Source: Desulforudis sp. (GTDB lineage: Bacteria > Bacillota > Desulfotomaculia > Desulfotomaculales > Desulforudaceae). From it: DNA of 33,297 bases. Within the stretch, counting starts at the first letter, position 1, and each line of letters begins with the position of its first letter. The stretch covers positions 1 through 33,297 of the forward strand of contig JAHRFU010000091.1 of NCBI GenBank assembly GCA_019084485.1, read 5' to 3'. Shown here piece after piece: positions 9,558 to 17,870 of this stretch. The position numbers were made by a program, and so were the translations under genes. The notes beneath the pieces were generated by a model that saw nothing but the letters and a program-made list of their open reading frames with translations, was not told the DNA's origin and did not search any database.

Positions 9558-10805
9558 ATGTCGGAAACACCATCACTACAAGTAGCCATTATCGGTGGAG
9601 GCGCGGCCGGACTGATGGCCGCCATCGCCGCACGGCGGGCCGGTGCCGAGGTTACGATTCTGGAAAAGAATCAGAGGGTCGGGAGAAAGCTCCTGGCCAC
9701 CGGGAACGGTCGCTGCAACCTGACCAACACTGATCTGGAAATCTCCCGTTTTCACGGGCAAAACCCGAAGTTTGTCCACAGTGCCCTCGCCCGCTTCGAT
9801 CAGTACCAAACCATTACCTTCTTCGAGCAGCTCGGAGTAGCCCACAAGGTTGAAGCCGGAGGCAAGGTGTTCCCTGTTTCCAACCAGGCATCGAGTGTAT
9901 TGGACGTCATGCGCTATGAATTGGACGAAATCGGGGTGGCCACAGTCCTGGAGTTCGAGGTCGATGCGATTGCCCACCAAGGAAAGGGCTTCACCATCCG
10001 GGCCGCGGACGGACGTGAGCACCAGGCCGACCGGGTCATCGTGGCTACCGGAGGTAAAGCCGCACCTCAACTCGGCTCCAACGGGAGCGGGTATCGGCTC
10101 GCAGAGCAATTCGGGCACCGAGTGATAGAGCCTTTTCCGGCCCTGGTGCAGCTGCGCCTCAACCACACTGTCTTTAAACACCTGCGGGGCATCAAGTTTG
10201 AGGGGGCCGTAGAGGTTCTGGTCAATAAGCAGACGATTGACCGTGCAACGGGGGAAATCCTCTTCACCGACTACGGTGTTTCGGGTCCGCCCATATTTGA
10301 CGTCAGCCGCACGGCCGGTGCCCTTCTACAGAAGCGAAAGCCTGTCTGGCTGAAGCTGGTGCTGGTTGCAGATGTTTCCCGGGAGGCGCTGGATCAGCTA
10401 CTGCTTAAGCGCTTCTCGGATCGTCCTCGAAAAACCCTGGCCTTCAGCTTTGTCGGCTTTCTAAGCAAGCGCCTCGCTCCCGTAGTGTTGAAAGAAGCGG
10501 GCATTGAGGATCCGGAGCGGCCGGTCTCATCCCTCACCGCCCAGGAGCGCCAGCGGATCGTCGATGTCCTTCAGGATTGGCGTTTCGAAGTGGTCGGTAC
10601 CAACTCCTGGACTGCCGCCCAGGTCACCGCAGGGGGCGTTGAAGTGCGAGATTTGGATCCCCGCACTCTAGAATCCCGGCTGGTACCGGGCCTCTATTTC
10701 GCAGGTGAGGTCGTGGATGTAGACGGCGACTGTGGTGGTTTCAACCTGCAGTGGGCCTGGTCCTCGGGTTGGGTGGCTGGCCGGAGTGCCGCCGACGTTG
10801 GGTAA
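9558..10805 (+). CDS. NAD(P)/FAD-dependent oxidoreductase, HI0933/BaiN-like family
   Basis: VAIIGGGAAGLMAAIAARRAGAEVTILEKNQRVGRKLLATGNGRCNLTN; C-terminal LYFAGEVVDVDGDCGGFNLQWAWSSG. Confidence 0.93.
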   Translation: MSETPSLQVAIIGGGAAGLMAAIAARRAGAEVTILEKNQRVGRKLLATGNGRCNLTNTDLEISRFHGQNPKFVHSALARFDQYQTITFFEQLGVAHKVEAGGKVFPVSNQASSVLDVMRYELDEIGVATVLEFEVDAIAHQGKGFTIRAADGREHQADRVIVATGGKAAPQLGSNGSGYRLAEQFGHRVIEPFPALVQLRLNHTVFKHLRGIKFEGAVEVLVNKQTIDRATGEILFTDYGVSGPPIFDVSRTAGALLQKRKPVWLKLVLVADVSREALDQLLLKRFSDRPRKTLAFSFVGFLSKRLAPVVLKEAGIEDPERPVSSLTAQERQRIVDVLQDWRFEVVGTNSWTAAQVTAGGVEVRDLDPRTLESRLVPGLYFAGEVVDVDGDCGGFNLQWAWSSGWVAGRSAADVG

Positions 10806-10847
10806 CCCTTCGGTCATCCTGTTTCATTGAGCTGTTTACCGGAAAAT

Positions 10848-10882
10848 AAAACAGCACCGAAGAATATTCCTCGCCGCTGTTT
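10848..10882. terminator. imperfect inverted repeat, possible bidirectional terminator between convergent genes
   Basis: AAACAGC ACC GA A GAATATTC C TC GCC GCTGTTT. Confidence 0.5.
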
Positions 10883-10910
10883 GCAATGATCAGTTTGCTC
10901 GACTTGGGTC

Positions 10911-11864
10911 TTAAGGAACTATCCTCCGGGCCCCAAGATAACGCGATGAATAGTACGAATCACCCATCGCTGTATAGATCACCCCGCCGCTCCGCGGGGA
11001 ACTGGAATGGATGAACTGGTTGTTGCCAACATAGATGCCCACGTGACTCGCACCAGGAGCATAAGTAGTAAAGAAAACCAGATCGCCCGGGCGCAGGTCA
11101 CCCCTTTCAACCGTTGTACCCACTCTATACTGGGCATCGGATGCTCTGGGGAGGGTTATCCCGAAATGATCGAAAACGTGACTCGCAAACCCGGAACAAT
11201 CAAAGCCTGCAGCAGTCGTGCCACCCATGCGGTAGGGTGTTCCAAGCAAAGTGCGCGCGTAACTCAAGATGTTCTGGACTCTGTCTCCGGAACGGCTAAC
11301 CTCCGTTCCCAAAGTACTTAAATCCGAACGAATGCTGTTGGTCACACTGTTTGGTAGGAGTAGTCTTTGTCCGATGATCAGCATGTCTCCAGGGAGTCCG
11401 TTAACCAATTTAATGCCATTCACGGTAACCCCATATCGGGCTGCAATGGACCAAAGGGTATCACCGGCGCATACGATGTACTCCAACTGCAGAGCCTCGG
11501 GGTTGCCCGGGGACGTGGATTCTACTTCGGGAGACGACGCTGACCTAGCGAGAATCAAAGCTCCCCCTACAGGAGTTGTCTGAGCCGGTAGCGAAATCAG
11601 CAACTTTTGGCCCACAGAGAGCCTATCCGAACCCAGGCCGCTGGCCTGCATAATGGCATTAACCGTGGAATTATGCGCGCGGGCAATGTTCCAAAGATTG
11701 TCTCCGGATTTCACTACGTACGGCTTAGTGGTCTGGACTGCCTCGGCAACCATCGCTCCGCAAGAAACGAGGACACCCAGTGCCAAAACACAGCAAATAA
11801 CTACAGCTAAACCAAACCGGTAACTAATAGAGGATAATCCAGGGCGCTTACTGACAAATACCAA
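10911..11864 (-). CDS. cell-wall hydrolase: two LysM domains plus NlpC/P60 endopeptidase
   Basis: Two LysM repeats (YVVKSGDNLWNIARAHNSTVNAIM; YIVCAGDTLWSIAARYGVTVNGIK) and TTAAGFDCSGFASHVF...ASHVGIYVGNNQFIHS. Confidence 0.95.
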   Translation of the reverse strand: MVFVSKRPGLSSISYRFGLAVVICCVLALGVLVSCGAMVAEAVQTTKPYVVKSGDNLWNIARAHNSTVNAIMQASGLGSDRLSVGQKLLISLPAQTTPVGGALILARSASSPEVESTSPGNPEALQLEYIVCAGDTLWSIAARYGVTVNGIKLVNGLPGDMLIIGQRLLLPNSVTNSIRSDLSTLGTEVSRSGDRVQNILSYARTLLGTPYRMGGTTAAGFDCSGFASHVFDHFGITLPRASDAQYRVGTTVERGDLRPGDLVFFTTYAPGASHVGIYVGNNQFIHSSSPRSGGVIYTAMGDSYYSSRYLGARRIVP

Positions 11865-12051
11865 TAAATTACACCACCCTCTCTATCACCCTATTCGCTT
11901 TCGCCATACTTTGCCAAAATCCTGCCTGCCAGGAAAAAATACTGCATAACTTGTCCGATACCGGCGAACTCTGGAATTGACGTATCGCGGAAAAGGTGTT
12001 TCCATATAGAAACAATGTCATAATCCGATTAATTGCGAGCGGGGTGTTCAC

Positions 12052-12360
12052 GTGGCGATGGAGGTAGAAGTCGTAGGAGACATACCACCCAATCGTTTCG
12101 GCCGACCGGGGTGACCTCCTGAGGGATGCACGTCCGTGAGGCGGGCGGTCGCACATGAGTATAAGCTTCTGGAGGGAGTACTGGGCTGGTACTTTGGACC
12201 TTCCATCAGCCTCTCCTACCACTACAAGCCTGAACTGCAGGACAAACAGCTTCCTGTGGTCCTGATCGATGGAGTGGTCTTCGCGGAAGGAAGAATCCCT
12301 GTGAATGAGGTAGCCGACTACATTGAATCGACGGGGGTCACCCGGTTGGACGGGCGGTAG
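12052..12360 (+). CDS. candidate selenoprotein: thioredoxin-fold-like protein with in-frame TGA at 12112-12114 (U-P-P-E-G-C)
   Basis: GTG 12052/ATG 12058 frame reads (MA)MEVEVVGDIPPNRFGRPG-TGA-PPEGCTSVRRAVAHEYKLLEGVLGWYFGPSISLSYHYKPELQDKQLPVVLIDGVVFAEGRIPVNEVADYIESTGVTRLDGR; GGGGTG upstream of the GTG; beta-strand, redox-type motif, helix, cis-Pro-like QLPVVLIDG pattern. Confidence 0.6.
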
Positions 12361-12764
12361 TATCCGGCAATCTCCAAGACCATTCGCCAATGCGGCTCTG
12401 AGACAGGCACTACGGACAACCGCGGGAGGTGCACCAGCTCCCATCCCCCAAAACGTTCATCGGCTTTGATTTCCTTAAGGGTTACCGGTCTGGTTAGTCT
12501 TTCCCCGGCGCGTACTTCAATAACGAGACGGCGGGGGTTGTTTTGTTCCGGATCCGGAAAGGGATCGCTTACTACCTCCCCGGTACCGACAATGGCTCTT
12601 TCCTTGCCAGTATGGTAAAAGAAAAAATGATCTCCCCGACGCATTCCGGACATGTTCTTCAAGGCCTTAAAGTTTTTCACCCCATCCCAGAGATCCTGTT
12701 CCTGGGCTTTGAGATCATCGAAGCTGTAATCGTCGGGCTCACTCTTAAGCAACCAGTACCCCAC
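12318..12764 (-). CDS. EVE domain-containing protein
   Basis: MGYWLLKSEPDDYSFDDLKAQEQDLWDGVKNFKALKNMSGMRRGDHFFFYHTGKERAIVGTGEV. Confidence 0.94.
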   Translation of the reverse strand: MGYWLLKSEPDDYSFDDLKAQEQDLWDGVKNFKALKNMSGMRRGDHFFFYHTGKERAIVGTGEVVSDPFPDPEQNNPRRLVIEVRAGERLTRPVTLKEIKADERFGGWELVHLPRLSVVPVSEPHWRMVLEIAGYYRPSNRVTPVDSM

Positions 12765-12792
12765 AATGTTTACCTCTTTTTAGATAGTCTTC

Positions 12793-13617
12793 TTACAACA
12801 GGCTCCGCAGCTGCCGGAAGAGCGGTTCCCGCCGTCTGAAGGTGGTAACGTAATTGAATCCTGCTTGTGTCAGAATCTCGTAGCCCCGCCTTAACTGAAG
12901 GCCCACCTGTTCCACACAGTGGGCATCTGAACCCACAGTGATCACCTCACCCCCCAGTCGGCGGTATAGTCTTACCATCTCCGGTTCCGGGAGGGTGTAT
13001 CCCGCCCCCGAGCGGTAGCCGGACATATTTACCTCGATACCCCTTCCAGTTTCAATCAAGACCCGAAAGGTGTCCTCGATAATGTCTTGATAGTCGGCCC
13101 AGTTGACGTCTTGTCGCTTACAGTTTATAAAATGGAGATACCGCTTGAAGAGATCCAAGTGCCCCAGCACATTAAAACCACTGTATTCACGAACACATTG
13201 GTTGACCGCCTCCAGGTAACCTCGTGCCGCATCATCCAGCGACCGCCCCTCGAAATACTCCCCGTTGTCCAGGTCCTGGGCACCAACGATATGCACCGAC
13301 CCGATCAGAAAGTCAAAGGGGTAGCTATTGGTGAACGCTTCATTCCGGGCATGGCTGTTCAGATGCAGTCCCAACTCGGCACCACGGATTACCGTCAGCT
13401 CGCCCCCGAACAAGCTCTCACAGCGAACAATCTCGCGTTCATAAGTTTCCTGATCGAATTCCCAGTTGAGAGTGCTCCCCGGATAAACATAGTCCACATG
13501 GTCGGTAAAAGCGATTTCATTAATAGTCAGACGTACTGCTCTGGCACAGGCTTCGGTCATAGACATTTTCCCATCTGCGGAAAACAGGGAGTGGACGTGG
13601 TAATCAAACATGCACAA
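12793..13617 (-). CDS. PHP-domain histidinol-phosphatase, HisJ family
   Basis: MFDYHVHSLFSADGKMSMTEACARAVRLTINEIAFTDHVDY; VGSDAHCVEQVG. Confidence 0.88.
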   Translation of the reverse strand: MCMFDYHVHSLFSADGKMSMTEACARAVRLTINEIAFTDHVDYVYPGSTLNWEFDQETYEREIVRCESLFGGELTVIRGAELGLHLNSHARNEAFTNSYPFDFLIGSVHIVGAQDLDNGEYFEGRSLDDAARGYLEAVNQCVREYSGFNVLGHLDLFKRYLHFINCKRQDVNWADYQDIIEDTFRVLIETGRGIEVNMSGYRSGAGYTLPEPEMVRLYRRLGGEVITVGSDAHCVEQVGLQLRRGYEILTQAGFNYVTTFRRREPLFRQLRSLL

Positions 13618-13786
13618 CCGATCCTTTCCAACGCTGGACTTGCTCCCCCCTATTCTACCTCATTCTGCACCCTCGATCGACCACATCCTGATGGGTTAAG
13701 CAAACCCTGCCTGGTGATTTGCGGAAGAATGGAACATTACCTTATTAGGGAACCATAAGCGCAGATCGTCAGGGGAGGTAATTACG

Positions 13787-15493
13787 TTGGAAACGGAGAA
13801 ATTGCGGGTCGTCATCATCGGCGGCGTCGCTACGGGTCCGAAGGCAGCAGCGCGGGCCAGGCGGATGGCACCCGAAGCAGAGATTGTCCTGGTGGACAGC
13901 GGAAGCATCCTATCATACGGCGCCTGTGGGATGCCCTTTTACTTGGAAGGCCATGTGAAGGACCTTAAACAGTTGTTACGTACAGCTTATGGTGTGACAC
14001 GCGATGAACAGTTCTTCCTGCGCGAGAAGGGCATAAACGTCCTGACGCGAACCAAGGCCACTAATATCGACCGGGAACGAAAGACTGTATCGCTTTCCAA
14101 CCTCGACACCGGGCAAGATTCCGTGATCTCCTATGACAAACTGGTACTTGCCACGGGTGCCCGTCCCACGACCCCTCCTGTTGAAGGCATTGACTTGATG
14201 GGAGTCTACCGCCTGCACCATCCGGATGACGCCTGCAAGATCATGGACAACATGGAGCATTTTAAGGAAATGGTGGTTATCGGCGGCGGGTTTATCGGCC
14301 TCGAGGTAGCCAGTGCCTTCAGCAACCGGCGTCTTTTCGTGTCGCTCATCGAACTGCATAATCAGATCCTGCCCGGTGTTTTAGATCCTGATTTGGAAGC
14401 CATTCTGCGGAAGCATCTGGAGAACCGGGGTATGGAATTCTATCTAGGCCGGAAGGTGCTCCGCTTTGAGGGAGATGCCGAAGGAAACCTAGCCCGGATT
14501 ATTACTGATCGAGACAGCATCGACGCTAATGCCGTAATTATGGCCGTGGGTGTTCGCCCTAATGTTGATCTGGCCCGGAAAGCGGGACTGGAGATCGGTT
14601 CCACGGGTGCCATTGCGGTCAATGAGTACCTACAGACCAGTGACCCTGACGTCTATGCCGCCGGTGACTGTGCGGAAACAACACATGTCCTGACCGGAAG
14701 ACGTGTCTACCTGCCGCTGGCTTCCACCGCGAACCGCCAGGGGCGAGTAGCTGGAGACAATGTAACCGGACGACGTACCCGTTTTAAGGGCGTGATGGGT
14801 ACCGCCGTATTACAGATCATGGACTGGAACGTCGGGCGAACCGGGATCGGTGACTCCGAGGCCCGTGCCTTGGGCTACGACGTTTTGACCACTGTGACGC
14901 CAGCACACGATCGAAGCCATTTCCACCCCGATCACAGTCTGGTGATACTGAAGATCATTATGGATAACAAGTCGCGTAAGGTGCTCGGTGTTCAGGCCAT
15001 TGGACCCGGAAACGTCGACAAGCGCATCGATGTGGCGGCGTCCGCGTTGCATTTTGGTGCCGGCATCGATGACCTGAGCGAACTCGATCTGGGATATGCC
15101 CCTCCCTACAATACAGTCATCGACCCCCTACAGCACACCGCCAATGCCATGCGCAACAAGGCGGACGGACTGTCCCACGCCATCACCGCACAACATCTAA
15201 AGGAAAGACTTGAAAGAGGGGAGGAACTGATCATCCTCGACGTCCGGACCGAGCGTGAGTTTAAGTTTAAGAAATTTGTGGGCGGCTCGATGACGATCCC
15301 CTTGACCCTTTCCGATCTGCGCGGGAAACTCCAGGAACTCCCGCGTGATAAACCGGTTATTGTCCTCTGCGAATCAGGCGTGCGAAGTTACGAGGCCATG
15401 CGCACCTTGAAGGGTGCGGGCTTCGAAAACGTGGAGTATCTGGAAGGCGGCCTTCAGGCTTGGCCATATGGACCTTCCGGCCTGATGTCCTAA
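13787..15493 (+). CDS. CoA-disulfide reductase / NAD(P)H sulfur (polysulfide) reductase with C-terminal rhodanese domain
   Basis: VVIIGGVATGPKAAARARRM, SYGACGMPFYLEG single-Cys active-site region, C-terminal rhodanese PVIVLCESGVRSYEAMRTLKGAGFENVEYLEGG. Confidence 0.9.
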   Translation: METEKLRVVIIGGVATGPKAAARARRMAPEAEIVLVDSGSILSYGACGMPFYLEGHVKDLKQLLRTAYGVTRDEQFFLREKGINVLTRTKATNIDRERKTVSLSNLDTGQDSVISYDKLVLATGARPTTPPVEGIDLMGVYRLHHPDDACKIMDNMEHFKEMVVIGGGFIGLEVASAFSNRRLFVSLIELHNQILPGVLDPDLEAILRKHLENRGMEFYLGRKVLRFEGDAEGNLARIITDRDSIDANAVIMAVGVRPNVDLARKAGLEIGSTGAIAVNEYLQTSDPDVYAAGDCAETTHVLTGRRVYLPLASTANRQGRVAGDNVTGRRTRFKGVMGTAVLQIMDWNVGRTGIGDSEARALGYDVLTTVTPAHDRSHFHPDHSLVILKIIMDNKSRKVLGVQAIGPGNVDKRIDVAASALHFGAGIDDLSELDLGYAPPYNTVIDPLQHTANAMRNKADGLSHAITAQHLKERLERGEELIILDVRTEREFKFKKFVGGSMTIPLTLSDLRGKLQELPRDKPVIVLCESGVRSYEAMRTLKGAGFENVEYLEGGLQAWPYGPSGLMS

Positions 15494-15769
15494 AACAACC
15501 ATGCGTCCTCGCAGAGCCGTGTCTTCGCAGAGGTTTGAGTGCCTTCTGTAGTGTACCTGTTCTTTGCACTACCCAGGCCTTCTTCGCAAACCGAACAGCC
15601 GTCTGCAAGCAGTCGACCAAAACTGCTCGGTACCTGTATGTGTTATAGTGCCGCTCCAAGAATTGTCATAGTGTGACTATTTATCCCCTAAGAGGAACTC
15701 CGTCCATGTAAGAGAATTCTACCACAGGAATACTGTGTTAATTCGGAAACTGGGGGGAGCGGTTTCTAG

Positions 15770-17737
15770 TTGTGCACGCTTTTACGCCTGCTTTACGTTT
15801 GGGTAATCGTGCTGATTACTCTGGGCGCTGGAATGCTTCCAGCCGAGGCCCAGCTGGTGAACAGCGACCTGAAGGTCTTCCTCACCCCTGGCCAGACCAC
15901 GGCCGAAATTAACGGAACCCCCGTCGACCTCGACGTCCCTGCGGTGATTGAGGAAGGGTACACCCTCGTTCCCCTGCGCTTCGTGGCTGAAGCCCTGCAG
16001 GCCGTTGTGCAGTGGAACGGCGAGAACCGGTCAATTCTCGTGCAATCCCTCGATCATCACGTGTTTCTGCAGGTAGGTAACCCAAAGGCTACCGTGAACG
16101 GTGCCAGCGTCGAACTAGCCCTGGAGCCCCAGCTTCGCCAGAACAGGGCGATGGTCCCACTGCGTTTCGTAAGCCAGGCCCTAGAAGCAGATGTCCATTT
16201 TCAACCGGACACAAAACTGATTAGTATAACCAGATCAATAAGGCTGCCGGTGGCTGACTTTACTTTTGTGGAAAAGGCTATTCCTCCGCAGGGAAGTCCC
16301 CATGTTGTCGAGCGCAGTTCCCATCCCCGGGGACTGGCGATTGTGGACCGTGAATGGACAGGGCTGTACGACCGCTATCCTGAACCTGGCACCTATGACA
16401 TTACCCTACGGGTCAAGGATGAGCAAGGGAATTGGAGCCTTCCGGTTACCCGTACGCTTGTGGTGAAGCATCCACCAGTGGCCGGGTTTCGTACGGAGAA
16501 GTCCTCTTACCGAAGCGGTGAACCGCTCGTTTACATAAACGAGAGTTATGATCCCGACGGTAAGCCGCTGACCCTGAAGTGGGAGGCCCAGCCCGCCTAC
16601 TTTGAACCGGGAAACAAGACGGTCCGGCTTACGGTCACCGACTTGTACGGGTTAACGTCCACCGCCTCAGCAACGGTCGAGATTATCGACGATATTTACT
16701 ATACCAAGGAACAGTTTTACCTGATCTATGGGAAGGTCGGGGCGGTTGTGCCGTACGAGAAGAAGGTTCTCGATTTCCCCGTGCTTACGCCGCAGGTCAC
16801 CGAGTCGAACCGAACACTGCTGCGCGTAAACAGCCCTGAGGAAATCAAGGAAGAAGGCATTCTCTACCGGGACAACGTTTCGGGGCCGATCCGGGTGATG
16901 GTCCATCACCTGAACCGCTCTCCATGGCCAATCAGAATCCATGCGCTGGCCCATAATCCCTCGTCTTCTCCGATTACCGTACGTATCACCCGCCAGGGGC
17001 TCGGCGGCCCGTCGGCGGATATTCTCCATCTGGGTCGGGTACACCTAACAAAATTCTTCAGTATCCAGTCCGAGCAGGTGATCACCGTCCCGGCGGGCAA
17101 AACGATTAATCTCCTCTCAAGCCTCAGCGCCGCTCAGATGGCCCCGAACGCCTGTCTCTCCGGAATGTGGGACCTTGAGGTGTCGGCGCCGCTTGCCTTT
17201 ACTTTTGCCGCCCTGAAGGCGGAAGACGATCCTCTTGAACACGTCGACCGCTTACCCGTACTGCCCGCGGACGGTATGCACATCCGGGGGACCTTCCCTG
17301 TCGCCGACCGCGAGCTTCTTTTCGATGTGCTCCCGGCCGGCGAACGCGGCAGGATCGTCCTGGCGGACAGCCAACTCGACCCCCCGGAAACCGGAATTGA
17401 CGCTATGACCGGCCAACCCGTTCAGAACCTCGGCAACTACGGGGTGGTTTACACCTTGGTCTTATCCCGCCTGCCCGATGACACCGCCATATTGCTTAAC
17501 CCGCGCGGCGGGAATTTCTGCGGCGCCGTCCGGATCGGTCAGCAGGTGGTTCAGGTTCCGACAAGCGGCTACGCCCCGCCGCAGCGGCATGCCGTCGTTC
17601 TCTACAGGAATGAAGACGGGCCGCACCGTATCACGGTGGATTTCAGCCCGCCTTCCGGGAGTTATCTCCCGGTCAATATCCTGCTTTTACCGATTCCCGA
17701 GTCCAAAGGGGAACCGGGGCCCCTGATTCCGAGTTAA
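15770..17737 (+). CDS. secreted stalk-domain (copper amine oxidase N-terminal-like) protein with PKD-like region
   Basis: Signal peptide; two stalk motifs (YTLVPLRFVAEALQAVVQWNGENRSILV; RAMVPLRFVSQALEADVHFQPDTKLISI); PKD-like YDPDGKPLTLKWEA. Confidence 0.85.
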   Translation: MCTLLRLLYVWVIVLITLGAGMLPAEAQLVNSDLKVFLTPGQTTAEINGTPVDLDVPAVIEEGYTLVPLRFVAEALQAVVQWNGENRSILVQSLDHHVFLQVGNPKATVNGASVELALEPQLRQNRAMVPLRFVSQALEADVHFQPDTKLISITRSIRLPVADFTFVEKAIPPQGSPHVVERSSHPRGLAIVDREWTGLYDRYPEPGTYDITLRVKDEQGNWSLPVTRTLVVKHPPVAGFRTEKSSYRSGEPLVYINESYDPDGKPLTLKWEAQPAYFEPGNKTVRLTVTDLYGLTSTASATVEIIDDIYYTKEQFYLIYGKVGAVVPYEKKVLDFPVLTPQVTESNRTLLRVNSPEEIKEEGILYRDNVSGPIRVMVHHLNRSPWPIRIHALAHNPSSSPITVRITRQGLGGPSADILHLGRVHLTKFFSIQSEQVITVPAGKTINLLSSLSAAQMAPNACLSGMWDLEVSAPLAFTFAALKAEDDPLEHVDRLPVLPADGMHIRGTFPVADRELLFDVLPAGERGRIVLADSQLDPPETGIDAMTGQPVQNLGNYGVVYTLVLSRLPDDTAILLNPRGGNFCGAVRIGQQVVQVPTSGYAPPQRHAVVLYRNEDGPHRITVDFSPPSGSYLPVNILLLPIPESKGEPGPLIPS

Positions 17738-17870
17738 AGCCTTGCTACCCACCTATCCATAGATCTTACCAATATAACCTCCTGAACGATTCTGCCTGCC
17801 GGAACGGCACGGACTAACATAGAATCGGTCGGGGAAGATACTAGCAACACCCCAAAAGAATGGAGCAGGC

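Noticed and set aside
11869-12444. 191-aa minus-strand ORF between the NlpC/P60 and EVE genes
   Set aside because: Runs antisense through the better-supported thioredoxin-like ORF; composition not protein-like.
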